DNA from: Treponema sp. C6A8
Lineage (GTDB): Bacteria; Spirochaetota; Spirochaetia; Treponematales; Treponemataceae
DNA: 46,222 nt
NCBI RefSeq assembly: GCF_000619925.1
Contig: NZ_JHVB01000016.1
Coordinates: forward strand, 1-46,222
Direction: 5' to 3'
Position numbers and translations under genes: made by a program. Positions 34,370 to 43,145 of the stretch are shown here, piece by piece (position 1 is the stretch's first letter; each line of letters begins with the position of its first letter). A model generated the notes under the pieces. It searched no databases, was not told the origin of the DNA, and saw only the letters and a program-made list of their open reading frames with translations.

Positions 34370-34837
34370 CTAGTATTCAAGTTCAGTGAACAAATCAAAA
34401 ATTTCTTTTTGAGTTTTAAGGGTGAGAATTTTTTCGTAAAATTCAGGCTTGCTTACTATATAAAGAATGTCGCGAAGAACATTCAGGTGACTTCCTGTAT
34501 TTTCACGCTCAAAGACAATCTGGAAAATGACATTAACCACAGGATTGGTATTATCTGCGGATTCAAGAGGTTCAAACTCAATGCCATCGCGGCTAATGCC
34601 GACTACAATTGTCGTTTTAGAGGCACTGTCGCAAACGGCATGGGGAACTGCAACTTTTGGAAATACAGCCGTAGAACACTTGCTTTCACGCTCGGTTACT
34701 GCCTTCATGTATTCAGAACGATTCAGGCCCGGGCATTTTTTTACAAGCATTTCTGTAAGCTCTGCAAAAGCTTCTTCTTTGTCTGTGCTCTCAAGATTCA
34801 GATTTATATCTGAGGGGGTAATGTAATCTGTAAGCAA
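34370..34837 (-). CDS. PTS EIIA-type (PtsN-like) regulatory protein
   Basis: A 155-aa protein of the EIIA-Ntr/EIIA-Fru fold. The phosphorylatable His is His66 in VAVPHAV. The LTDYITPSDINLNLESTDKEEA start and the C-terminal LRDILYIVSKPEFYEKIL match the family. The reading frame extends upstream through a GTG inside a palindrome, but a TTG at 34837 has AGGAAG six bases before it and gives the family N-terminus, so I chose that. It is the first gene of the V-ATPase operon, so phosphotransfer-dependent regulation of the ATPase is possible; this is inference. Confidence 0.85.
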   Translation of the reverse strand: MLTDYITPSDINLNLESTDKEEAFAELTEMLVKKCPGLNRSEYMKAVTERESKCSTAVFPKVAVPHAVCDSASKTTIVVGISRDGIEFEPLESADNTNPVVNVIFQIVFERENTGSHLNVLRDILYIVSKPEFYEKILTLKTQKEIFDLFTELEY

Positions 34838-34850
34838 ATTCCACTTCCTC

Positions 34851-34886
34851 AAAAAAAAATGAGTAAGCACTTAAGTGCTTACTCAT
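34851..34886 (-). terminator. 28-nt perfect palindrome plus T-run before the V-ATPase operon
   Basis: The 28 nt at 34859-34886 are a perfect palindrome (half-site ATGAGTAAGCACTT), followed on the minus strand by nine T. It has the form of an intrinsic terminator for secG, but a strong promoter at 34889-34916 starts transcription at its upstream edge, so it is also the first structure of the V-ATPase transcript. Confidence 0.75.
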
Positions 34887-34888
34887 TC

Positions 34889-34916
34889 ATTATAAACCCG
34901 AAAATCGAATTTTCAA
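34889..34916 (-). promoter_or_regulatory. Promoter of the V-ATPase operon
   Basis: On the minus strand TTGAAA (34911-34916) and a perfect TATAAT (34889-34894) with a 16-bp spacer. The expected start point, near 34882, falls at the beginning of the 28-nt palindrome. Confidence 0.7.
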
Positions 34917-34944
34917 ATTTAAAGTTGAAAAGTTCTGCTTTTAA

Positions 34945-35301
34945 TTACTCAGCTTCGCTCAAAGTTGCTTCTTCTGAAGAAGCTTCTGATTTCCACCATT
35001 CAGCAGAAGTTGATTCTTCTGTTGTTGCTTCTACAGCACTTGGTTCAACCAGGTCTTTTGCAACTGAAGGCTTTTTGTTGATTAATGCCAGTCCCAAAGA
35101 AAGACCAAAGAACAAAACTACAAATACGAAAGTTGTTTTTGTAAGGATTGATGCTGAGTGAGCTCCGAATGCGGCTGTTCCGCGTCCGCCCAAAAGACCG
35201 CCCATTCCGTTTTCTCCGTCATCCTGAATAGAAACCAAAAGAACCAGAAGAAAACATACAATTACAAATGCAACTAAAAGTACAACTCCAAGAGTACCCA
35301 T
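34945..35301 (-). CDS. secG: Preprotein translocase subunit SecG
   Basis: A 118-aa inner-membrane protein with two membrane segments (GVVLLVAFVIVCFLLVLLVSIQ and TKTTFVFVVLFFGLSLGLAL) and the conserved loop GGLLGGRGTAAFGAHSASILTK between them. It assists SecYE-mediated export. The C-terminal 40 residues form an acidic, Ser/Glu-rich tail longer than in many SecG proteins. GGAG precedes the ATG. It has its own promoter. Confidence 0.95.
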   Translation of the reverse strand: MGTLGVVLLVAFVIVCFLLVLLVSIQDDGENGMGGLLGGRGTAAFGAHSASILTKTTFVFVVLFFGLSLGLALINKKPSVAKDLVEPSAVEATTEESTSAEWWKSEASSEEATLSEAE

Positions 35302-35343
35302 TTTATATCTCCAAAAAATTTTTCTTTAAAATTAAGTTTGTAA

Positions 35344-35372
35344 ATGATAATGAAAAACGGCTTTTTAGTCAA
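35344..35372 (-). promoter_or_regulatory. Promoter of secG
   Basis: On the minus strand TTGACT (35367-35372) and TATCAT (35344-35349) with a 17-bp spacer. The leader is about 36 nt and carries a Shine-Dalgarno. Confidence 0.6.
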
Positions 35373-35438
35373 TTTGTTATCGCGCGGTTTTGGACAATGC
35401 TTCGCGACCGGAAACCATTTTTTTTCTTTCATTTAGGT

Positions 35439-35467
35439 TTGCCCATATATGTGTTTTTTACTATAAT
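35439..35467 (+). promoter_or_regulatory. Promoter of purL, leaderless geometry
   Basis: TTGCCC (35439-35444) and a perfect TATAAT (35462-35467) with a 17-bp spacer. Only 6 nt separate the -10 box from the purL ATG. Confidence 0.65.
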
Positions 35468-35473
35468 GCTTCC

Positions 35474-38400
35474 ATGTATCGTTTATATGTAGAAAGAAGA
35501 GCTGGTTTTGAAAACGAAGCCCGCCGCTATTTGTCAGAAATCAACAGTTTTTTGGGAATTTCCAGTGTTACTGGAGTTCGTTATTTCAACCGTTATGATG
35601 TTGAAAATGTGAGCGATGAAGTTGCAAAAATTGCTGCAACACGCATTTTCAGCGAGCCTCAGAGTGATTTGTGTTTTACAGAAACTCTTGACCTGGCTGC
35701 GGATGAAACAGAAATTGTCTGGGAATATCTTCCTGGCCAGTACGACCAGCGTGCCGACAGCGCTGAGCAGTGTATTTCTTTGCTGCGAGCAGGTCTTACA
35801 GGCGTAAAGACTAATTCTGAACCTCCTGTAGTTCGCTGTGCAAAAATTGTTCTTTTGAAAGGCAAACTTTCTGCATCTGATGTTGAAAAAATCCAGAATT
35901 ATCTTGTGAACCCGGTTGATTCACGACTTACTGACGAAACAAAGCCCGAAACCCTGAAAATGCAGCTTGAAGATCCTGCTGACATTCCTGTTGTTGAGGG
36001 CTTTATTAAATTTGATGACAAGGCTCTTGAAGACTACCGTGTAAAAATGGGTCTTGCCATGGACCATGCCGATATCAAATTCCTTCAGGATTATTTTATT
36101 GGTGAAAAACGCGATCCTACAGAAACTGAAATCCGCGTACTCGATACATACTGGTCTGACCACTGCCGTCATACTACTTTCCTGACAGAACTTAAAGACA
36201 TCAAGATTGAAGATGGTCCTTATTCAGACCTCTTTAAAAAATCTCTTGAAAGTTACAACGATATGCGTTCTGAGCTTTATGCCGGCCGTACAGATAAGCC
36301 AGTCTGCTTAATGGATATGGCTGTGATTGGAATGAAGTATCTTAAAAAGCACGGAAAGCTTGAAGATATGGAAGTTTCTGAAGAAAATAATGCATGTTCT
36401 GTTTATATTGATGTTCATTATACAACTGATGAAAAAGGCGCTCCTCTTGCCGCTGATGATCCGCGCGCAACTGAACGCTGGCTTATGATGTTCAAAAACG
36501 AAACTCATAACCATCCTACAGAAATTGAACCTTTTGGTGGCGCTGCAACCTGTCTTGGTGGCGCTATCCGTGACCCTCTTTCCGGCCGTTCATGGGTTTA
36601 CCAGTCAATGCGTATTACTGGTGCTTCTGACCCTACAGTTCCTCTGGCTGCAACTCTTAAAGGAAAATTGCCGCAGGTAAAAATCTGCCGCGAAGCAGCT
36701 CAGGGCTTCTCCAGCTACGGAAACCAGATTGGTCTTACAACTGGTCAGGTAGCAGAAATCTATCACCCGGGCTATGTTGCAAAACGTATGGAGCTTGGTG
36801 CCGTAATTGCTGCAGCTCCTGTTGATACAGTTATCCGCGAACGCCCAGAAGCCGGCGACATCATCATCCTTCTTGGTGGTGGTACTGGCCGCGATGGTAT
36901 TGGTGGAGCAACAGGTTCTTCTAAAGTTCACACTGTAAAATCTGTTACAACTGCCGCTGCAGAAGTTCAGAAGGGTAACGCAGTAGAAGAGCGTAAGATT
37001 CAGCGCCTCTTCCGCAATAAAGAAGTAAGCCTTATGATTCGTCGCTGTAACGACTTTGGTGCCGGTGGTGTTTCTGTTGCCGTTGGTGAACTTGCTCCTG
37101 GTCTTGATATTAACCTTGATGCAGTTCCTAAAAAGTACGAAGGTTTGAATGGAACTGAGCTTGCAATTTCTGAAAGCCAGGAACGTATGGCTGTAGTTGT
37201 TCGCAAGGGTGACGTTGACCGCTTTATCAATGAAGCTAAAAAAGAAAACCTTAACGCTGTTGTTGTTGCAACAGTTACAGATACAAACCGCCTTGTAATG
37301 AAGTGGCGCGGAAATACAATCGTAAATATTGGCCGCGAATTCCTCGATGCTGCCGGTGCTCACCACGAAGCTACAGCTTTGATTGAAAGCCCTGCTGAAC
37401 CAGAAAAATCACCACTTTTGAATCCTCTTGATTCAGTTTCTGAAGAATTGAACAAAGGTGTAAAGTGCGAAGGTTGTGTAAAAAATCATCTTACAGAAGC
37501 ATGGCTTAAAAATATCAGTGACCTTGCCTGCTGTTCTCAGCGCGGACTTGGTGAACGCTTTGATGGTTCTATTGGTGCCAGCACTGTTTTGTTCCCTTAT
37601 GGAGGAAAATATCAGAACACACCGGAAGCTGGTATGTCTGCAAAGATTCCTGTAATGACACCGCGTGAAACTTCTACTGCAAGTTTGATGACTTACGGTT
37701 TTGACCCTCGCGTTGGAAACTGGTCTCCATGGCATGGTGCAAAAACTGCCGTGCTCAGCTCACTTGCAAAAATCACTTGTATTGGTGGTAAGGCACGCAC
37801 AAGCCGCCTGAGTTTCCAGGAATTCTTTGGTCGTGCTGTGAACGAAAAACGCTGGGGATACCCTGCTGCAGCTCTTCTTGGTTCTGTAAATGCTCAGATT
37901 GAATCTGGATGTGCTTCAATTGGTGGTAAAGACTCAATGTCTGGTACTTTTGAAGACATCAACGTTCCTCATACACTTGTAAGCTTTGCCGTAACTCACG
38001 ATGAAGCAAAGAATGTTGTAAGCGGTGCCTTCAAAAAAGCCGGCAGCAACATTTACCTTGTAAGTGTTCCTTACTCAGATGCACTTGATCCTGATTACGA
38101 AACCTTCCTTAAAAACAGCGACCTTCTTTACGAATTGAACAAAGCTAGAAAAATCAGCGCTATGTACCCGGTTGCTGCCGGTGGTATTGCAGAAGCCCTT
38201 ACGAAAATGGCAATGGGTAATATGACTGGTGCAGAAATTGATGCAAAAGCTTTGTGCTGCCTTAAAAAACTCTTTGTTCCAACTTACGGAAACATTGTTG
38301 TAGAAACAAGCGAAGCTCTTGAAAATGCAGGCTTTGCAGCAGGAACTCTTACAAAACTTGGAACTACAACTGCTGATGCAAAAATTACTGTAAAAAATGC

Positions 38401-39454
38401 AGAAATTGGAGGAATTACAAATTCTTCTATTGAAATTGCACTTTCTGACTGTGTTGCAGCCTGGGAAAACACATTAAAAGATGTATTCCCTCAGGTAAGC
38501 GGTGCAGAAGTTCAGCCTGAACTTCCAGAGTGGGCAAAATCAGTTCATAAATCTTTGAGCGATGTTCGCAAGGCTCCTGCATTTGTAGAAGCTAAATCAC
38601 ATCCAAAAGTATTGCTCCCTGTATTCCCGGGAACAAACTGTGAAATCGATATGGCACGTGCATTCAATCTTGCCGGTGCAAATACAAAGATTTTAGTTCT
38701 CCGTAACAAGAATCCAGAGATGCTTAATGAATCTCTTGAAGAACTTGCACGTGAACTTAAAGATACTCAGATTCTTGCTTTGAGTGGTGGTTTCTCTGCT
38801 GGTGATGAACCTGACGGTTCTGCAAAATTCATTGCAAACGTTCTTAAGGCTGGAAAAATCAGCGAAGAAGTAATGAATCTTCTTAAAAAGCGTGCTGGTC
38901 TTGTTCTTGGTATCTGTAACGGTTTCCAGGCACTTGTAAAAACAGGTCTTGCCGTAACTGGTGAAATCTGCGATATGACTCCTGACATGCCAACCCTTAC
39001 TTACAACAGAATCGGCCGCCATATTTCCCGCATTGTTCGTACAAGAATCGTAAGTGCCGCAACTCCTTGGGCAATGCATCCAAGCGTTGTAGACGGACGT
39101 AATCATCTTATTGCAATCAGTCATGGTGAAGGCCGCTTTGTCTGTGACAATGCTACTGCCGAAAAACTCTTTAAAAACGGACAGGTATTCAGCCAGTACG
39201 TTGATGAAAAAGGTCTTCCTGCAATTACAGAGCCTGATAACCCTAACGGTTCAGCATTTGCTATTGAAGGTATTACATCTCCAGACGGTCACGTTCTTGG
39301 TAAGATGGGCCACAACGAGCGCTCAATCGGTCTTGAAAACGGCGGTGCAAGCTACGACCTCTTCAAGAACGTTGTTGGAAATCCTCTTACAAATCAGGAT
39401 GAAACAACCTGCGAGAATATCTTTGCAGCTGGTGTTGCTTACTTTACAAAATAA
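35474..39454 (+). CDS. purL: Phosphoribosylformylglycinamidine synthase, fused PurL-PurQ
   Basis: A 1326-aa single-chain enzyme of purine synthesis that aminates FGAR with glutamine and ATP. The synthetase region has DTYWSDHCRHTTF, FKNETHNHPTEIEPFGGAATCLGG and NDFGAGGVSVAVGELA. The C-terminal glutaminase has FPGTNCEIDMARAF, the nucleophile in LGICNGFQALV and ISHGEGRFV. The N-terminus (MYRLYVERRAGFENEARRYL) matches the FGAM synthase type found in Clostridia and Bacteroidetes. The frame runs 28 codons further upstream, but that segment contains the promoter. No Shine-Dalgarno precedes this ATG. Confidence 0.96.
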   Translation: MYRLYVERRAGFENEARRYLSEINSFLGISSVTGVRYFNRYDVENVSDEVAKIAATRIFSEPQSDLCFTETLDLAADETEIVWEYLPGQYDQRADSAEQCISLLRAGLTGVKTNSEPPVVRCAKIVLLKGKLSASDVEKIQNYLVNPVDSRLTDETKPETLKMQLEDPADIPVVEGFIKFDDKALEDYRVKMGLAMDHADIKFLQDYFIGEKRDPTETEIRVLDTYWSDHCRHTTFLTELKDIKIEDGPYSDLFKKSLESYNDMRSELYAGRTDKPVCLMDMAVIGMKYLKKHGKLEDMEVSEENNACSVYIDVHYTTDEKGAPLAADDPRATERWLMMFKNETHNHPTEIEPFGGAATCLGGAIRDPLSGRSWVYQSMRITGASDPTVPLAATLKGKLPQVKICREAAQGFSSYGNQIGLTTGQVAEIYHPGYVAKRMELGAVIAAAPVDTVIRERPEAGDIIILLGGGTGRDGIGGATGSSKVHTVKSVTTAAAEVQKGNAVEERKIQRLFRNKEVSLMIRRCNDFGAGGVSVAVGELAPGLDINLDAVPKKYEGLNGTELAISESQERMAVVVRKGDVDRFINEAKKENLNAVVVATVTDTNRLVMKWRGNTIVNIGREFLDAAGAHHEATALIESPAEPEKSPLLNPLDSVSEELNKGVKCEGCVKNHLTEAWLKNISDLACCSQRGLGERFDGSIGASTVLFPYGGKYQNTPEAGMSAKIPVMTPRETSTASLMTYGFDPRVGNWSPWHGAKTAVLSSLAKITCIGGKARTSRLSFQEFFGRAVNEKRWGYPAAALLGSVNAQIESGCASIGGKDSMSGTFEDINVPHTLVSFAVTHDEAKNVVSGAFKKAGSNIYLVSVPYSDALDPDYETFLKNSDLLYELNKARKISAMYPVAAGGIAEALTKMAMGNMTGAEIDAKALCCLKKLFVPTYGNIVVETSEALENAGFAAGTLTKLGTTTADAKITVKNAEIGGITNSSIEIALSDCVAAWENTLKDVFPQVSGAEVQPELPEWAKSVHKSLSDVRKAPAFVEAKSHPKVLLPVFPGTNCEIDMARAFNLAGANTKILVLRNKNPEMLNESLEELARELKDTQILALSGGFSAGDEPDGSAKFIANVLKAGKISEEVMNLLKKRAGLVLGICNGFQALVKTGLAVTGEICDMTPDMPTLTYNRIGRHISRIVRTRIVSAATPWAMHPSVVDGRNHLIAISHGEGRFVCDNATAEKLFKNGQVFSQYVDEKGLPAITEPDNPNGSAFAIEGITSPDGHVLGKMGHNERSIGLENGGASYDLFKNVVGNPLTNQDETTCENIFAAGVAYFTK

Positions 39455-39455
39455 T

Positions 39456-39504
39456 GCAAAGGTCGTAACCGGAACTCCAACTTCCGAATGAACCGTACCT
39501 TTGC
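39456..39504. repeat. Nested-palindrome element N4 after purL (49 nt)
   Basis: Terminal repeats 'gcaaaggt' (39456-39463) and 'acctttgc' (39497-39504) enclose 33 nt with an inner stem 'cggaa'/'ttccg'. It begins 1 nt after the purL stop. The core starts CGTAAC and ends CGT, similar to element N2. A further perfect hairpin 'aacatctgc ttt gcagatgtt' follows at 39507-39527. Confidence 0.7.
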
Positions 39505-39554
39505 TTAACATCTGCTTTGCAGATGTTGTAGGATGATTATTAGAGGATTTTTTT

Positions 39555-40580
39555 ATGAAAAAGAATTTTTTTAAGGCACTGGTAAAAAGCCTTTTTATGT
39601 CTTCTTTAGTTTTTGCCGCAGCGCCCGCTTTCGCTTCTGGGAATGAGGGCTTTTACCCGGATTTAGACTCTGGTCTTGCTGCGGCAAAAAAATCAGATAA
39701 AGGCGTCTTGATTTTTATCACTCAGCAGGGTGAAGACGAACTCAGCTCATCTTTTATGGAAACTGTAAAGTCGGACGAAGTTCAGAATCAGCTTGGCGAT
39801 TACGTGCTTGTGGGCATGGATTTCAGTCAGGCGGCTTTTGAAAAGACTGTTGTCCGCGATATTGATACTCCAGAAAACCAGCAGGCGGCAAAAAAAGCTG
39901 CTGAAGATATGCAGAAAAACTCGCGCTTTGCGGCTTTGATTAACCCGGAATTTACTCCGGCTGTTTATCTTTTTACTGCTGAAGGCTATTACGTTAGTCA
40001 CCTGGTTTTGAAGGGTGATGAAAATGCTGAAGGCTTTATTGCAGCGCTTAAGGCTGATGAATACAAGCACAAGGCTCTCCGCGACATGATTGCAAAAACT
40101 AAGACAGGAAAGCCACTGGATAAAGTTGCCGCAATTGATGAGATTTTTGAAGCAACTCAGCCTGAATACCGCTTCTTCCTGATTGATTTAGTGAATACAG
40201 CAATTTCCCTCGATAAAAAGAATAAATCTGGCCTTATGAGCAAGTACATTATCACCCGCACTGAATACGACGCAATGATCTGCTTTTATGACAACAATGC
40301 GGCTGGTGCTGTAAACGCTTATGTAAATGCGGCTAAGGAAAAGTTTTTATCTGCTGAAGAAAAACAGCAGGCTTACTACATGGCAGCGCTTGTAATGGTA
40401 AAATCAAGCGGACAGGAAAGTCTTCCAATGATTATTACTTACCTTGAAAAATCTCTGGCTGCGGCTCCAAATTCTGCTGTTGCTCCTAAAGTAAAGGAAA
40501 ATCTTGATTACTTTAAGGATTATCAGGCTAAAATGAATGCGGCTGGAGCTGCTGGCGCTCAGGCAGGCGGTAAAAACTAG
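39555..40580 (+). CDS. Secreted thioredoxin-fold protein without CxxC
   Basis: A 341-aa exported protein. The signal peptide ends near residue 27 (AAAPAFA). Residues 30-170 have a thioredoxin-like layout (DKGVLIFITQQGEDELSSSFMETV, YVLVGMDFS, TPAVYLFTAEGYYVSHLVL), but the active-site CxxC is absent, so no redox activity is expected. The C-terminal half is helical with TPR-like spacing, ending in an Ala/Gly tail. GAGGA precedes the ATG. It lies 3 bp before the first CorC-type gene and is probably co-transcribed with it. The function is unknown. Confidence 0.8.
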   Translation: MKKNFFKALVKSLFMSSLVFAAAPAFASGNEGFYPDLDSGLAAAKKSDKGVLIFITQQGEDELSSSFMETVKSDEVQNQLGDYVLVGMDFSQAAFEKTVVRDIDTPENQQAAKKAAEDMQKNSRFAALINPEFTPAVYLFTAEGYYVSHLVLKGDENAEGFIAALKADEYKHKALRDMIAKTKTGKPLDKVAAIDEIFEATQPEYRFFLIDLVNTAISLDKKNKSGLMSKYIITRTEYDAMICFYDNNAAGAVNAYVNAAKEKFLSAEEKQQAYYMAALVMVKSSGQESLPMIITYLEKSLAAAPNSAVAPKVKENLDYFKDYQAKMNAAGAAGAQAGGKN

Positions 40581-40583
40581 CCG

Positions 40584-41864
40584 ATGAACGACCCTGCCTC
40601 GTCCAAAAAACTGATTATAATTCTCCTGGCCCTGATTGTTCTTTCCATGCTCTTTTCCATTTCGGAAAGTTCGATTCTTGGAATGAACAAGCTGCGCCTG
40701 AGAATCCTCAAAAAAAAGAAAAACAAGCGGGCTCTGAGGATTGCAAAACTTCTGGAGCACCGTGAACGCCTTATAAATTCCCTCTTAGTTTCTAACGATA
40801 TTGTAAACATTCTGGTTTCTTCCATTCTTGCAACAGTTGCCCTGGGTACTTTTGGAGAAAAGGGTGTCGGTATTGCAACTCTGATTGCGACAATCCTTCT
40901 TTTGATTTTTGGTGAAATTACCCCAAAAACAATTTCTACCCGCTGTCCTGACCGAATCGCCTATTTTTTGAGCGGCTTTGTAAAGTGCGTCGTCGGGCTG
41001 ATGACACCTATTGTTGCGGTTGTAACTTTTATTGCAAGAATTGCCCTGCGCCTTGGCGGTGTTAAAGTTGATTCCAAGAAAAAATCCTACACGGAAGAAG
41101 AAATCCGTACTTTTTTTGATTTGAGCGAAGAGAGCGGTATTATAGAAGAAGATGCAAACCGCTTTATGAACCAGATTTTTAAATTTTCTGACCTTGAGGC
41201 TCAGGATATTATGGTTCCCCGCACAAAAATCCATGCAGTCAGCGTTGAAACTTCCTACTCTGATATTCTGGAACTTTCCCAGCGGCTTGGTTTTACCCGC
41301 TTTCCTGTTTACAGAAAATCTATTGATGATATTGTGGGAATTATCTATTTGAAGGACCTGCTTTTTTATAAGGATAAGCCGGAAACTTTTGATATTAATG
41401 AGGTAATGAGGCCGCCTCTTTTTATTATCGGGACTAAAAAAATGTCTTCAGTTCAGACTATGCTCTTTGAAAACCGTCAGTCTATGGCGATTGTAATTGA
41501 CGAATATTCGGGAACTGACGGCATTGTTACTGAAAAAGACATTGCCCGCGAGATTTTTGCCCTGCCGGGAGAAAAGAGCCTTCGCGGTAAGGTTTTTGAT
41601 TACGATGCGGTTGAAAATAAATCTGACTTTACGATTAACGGGCTTGTGCTTTTGAAAAGCCTTAAATCATCACTTGGAATTGAACTTGATTCAAATATAA
41701 ATGAAACAATCGGCGGCTGGATTTGCGAAAAACTGGGCCGTATTCCAACTGCCGGCGATTATGTTGCATATGAAGGCTGGATTTTTCAGGCTGTGAAGAT
41801 TCAGGCGCACAGAATTGAACGCGTCCGCATTTTTAAGGGACGCAGGCGGGGTAATGATGATTAA
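40584..41864 (+). CDS. HlyC/CorC-family CNNM-CBS protein, first copy
   Basis: A 426-aa inner-membrane protein with the complete family architecture: an N-terminal CNNM membrane domain (residues 1-180, four hydrophobic segments, FSISESSILGMNKLRLRILKKKK and FGEITPKTISTRCPDRIAY), a pair of CBS domains (MVPRTKIHAVSV... and ...MAIVIDEYSGTDGIVTEKDIAREIF) and a C-terminal transporter-associated domain. Members are linked to Mg2+ or Co2+ efflux, and some spirochaete members were called hemolysins (TlyC). It overlaps the next, paralogous gene by 11 nt. Confidence 0.92.
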   Translation: MNDPASSKKLIIILLALIVLSMLFSISESSILGMNKLRLRILKKKKNKRALRIAKLLEHRERLINSLLVSNDIVNILVSSILATVALGTFGEKGVGIATLIATILLLIFGEITPKTISTRCPDRIAYFLSGFVKCVVGLMTPIVAVVTFIARIALRLGGVKVDSKKKSYTEEEIRTFFDLSEESGIIEEDANRFMNQIFKFSDLEAQDIMVPRTKIHAVSVETSYSDILELSQRLGFTRFPVYRKSIDDIVGIIYLKDLLFYKDKPETFDINEVMRPPLFIIGTKKMSSVQTMLFENRQSMAIVIDEYSGTDGIVTEKDIAREIFALPGEKSLRGKVFDYDAVENKSDFTINGLVLLKSLKSSLGIELDSNINETIGGWICEKLGRIPTAGDYVAYEGWIFQAVKIQAHRIERVRIFKGRRRGNDD

Positions 41865-43122
41865 GCATATTGTTACCGCTGTAATTCTGATTATCCTCAT
41901 AAAGTGCGTAGGCTTTTTTACTTCGTCGGAGACGGCTTATCTGTCCCTGCCGCGAGTAAAGCTTAGAAGCATGCTTGAACATAAAAAGAAGAATGCAAAA
42001 ATTGTAGCCCGCTTAAAATCAAATATGGACAGGCTTTTGACTGTTGTTTTGATTGGAACAAACTTTTTGAGTTCGCTGACTTCTGCCGTTGCAACAGCCC
42101 TTGCCATTGCCCTTTTGGGAAGCAAGGGAAGTGGAATTGCGCCTTTTGTAACTGCCTTCTTTATTACTACTTTTGCTCAGATTGTGCCAAAGACCGCTGC
42201 TGCCCTCAATCCTGAAAAATACTGCGGCCGTTCAGCGCCTGTCCTCTTTATCCTGCAGAAACTGATTTTTCCTCTTGTCTGGCTTTTTGAGCATATGAGC
42301 CACCTTGTAGTTGGCATTGTTGAAAAAATCATAAAGCCGGATTCTGTGGGCGTAACAGAAGAAGAACTGAAAACCCTGATTGATGTTGGTGAAACTGAAG
42401 GTACTATAGAAAAAGACGAGCGCAAGATGCTCAATAAAATAATTGAGTTTAACGACCTTACAGTAAACGATATTATGAAGCACCGCTACTTTGTAAGCAT
42501 GGTTAGTGAAGATGCCAGCTACAATCAGGTGATTGCCCAGTTTGAAAAGACCCGTTTTTCTACGCTGACGGTTTATAAAGGGCTTAAGGAAAATGTAACC
42601 GGTGTCATCAATTATAAGGAAATCCTTTTTAATGAAGATGACGGCTTTGATAAGGAAGAAGCGGGCTATGCCGGCAAAATAAAGAAGGAAGTTGTCTTTA
42701 TTCCGGGAACTCTGAGCGTTCTTGAAGTTTTGCAGAAGTTCCGAACTGACCAGCATAAGTTTGCTGTTGTCCTCAATGAACAGGGTTCTACAAGCGGAAT
42801 CGTTACTATGGAAGATATTATCCGAACTGTATTCGGCCGCATGACTGACGAAAACTCTTACGATAATCTTCCTGCTGAAGATAAAATCAAGATGATTTCC
42901 TATAACACCTTCCTTGTGCCGGGTGACATTAAGCTTGATGAAATAAACGAATATCTGAACCTGAACCTGGAAAGCGATGACATGAACACTCTTGGCGGCT
43001 GGGTTCTGGAGAAAATCGGGCATCTGCCGTCGGTAGGTGACGTTATAAAGTTTGGGAAGACAGTATTTATTACGGAAGATATTTTGCAGCGCCGCATTGT
43101 TACGGTTAAGATAATAGTTTAA
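41854..43122 (+). CDS. HlyC/CorC-family CNNM-CBS protein, second copy
   Basis: A 422-aa paralogue of the preceding gene with the same domains: a CNNM membrane part (FFTSSETAYLSLPRVKLRSMLEHKKK, FAQIVPKTAAALNPEKY), CBS pair (DIMKHRYFVSMVSED, FAVVLNEQGSTSGIVTMEDIIRTVFGRMTDE) and C-terminal domain. The frame extends 39 nt upstream; I chose the ATG at 41854 inside the overlap, because the first membrane helix starts there, with 41857 as an alternative. Adjacent paralogues may form a heteromer. Confidence 0.9.
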   Translation: MMIKHIVTAVILIILIKCVGFFTSSETAYLSLPRVKLRSMLEHKKKNAKIVARLKSNMDRLLTVVLIGTNFLSSLTSAVATALAIALLGSKGSGIAPFVTAFFITTFAQIVPKTAAALNPEKYCGRSAPVLFILQKLIFPLVWLFEHMSHLVVGIVEKIIKPDSVGVTEEELKTLIDVGETEGTIEKDERKMLNKIIEFNDLTVNDIMKHRYFVSMVSEDASYNQVIAQFEKTRFSTLTVYKGLKENVTGVINYKEILFNEDDGFDKEEAGYAGKIKKEVVFIPGTLSVLEVLQKFRTDQHKFAVVLNEQGSTSGIVTMEDIIRTVFGRMTDENSYDNLPAEDKIKMISYNTFLVPGDIKLDEINEYLNLNLESDDMNTLGGWVLEKIGHLPSVGDVIKFGKTVFITEDILQRRIVTVKIIV

Positions 43123-43145
43123 GAAGAAACTTATACGAAGTAAGG

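Noticed and set aside
34838..34870. GTG start of the PtsN-like gene at 34870
   Set aside because: It lies inside the palindrome and T-run; TTG at 34837 has a proper Shine-Dalgarno and gives the family N-terminus.
35390..35473. Upstream extension of PurL by 28 residues
   Set aside because: The segment contains the -35 and -10 boxes and does not resemble the family N-terminus.
39456..39527. Integron attC sites as an explanation for the nested palindromes
   Set aside because: Sizes are near the lower limit, but the conserved RYYYAAC/GTTRRRY ends are not consistently at the termini, and no integrase or cassette genes are near.
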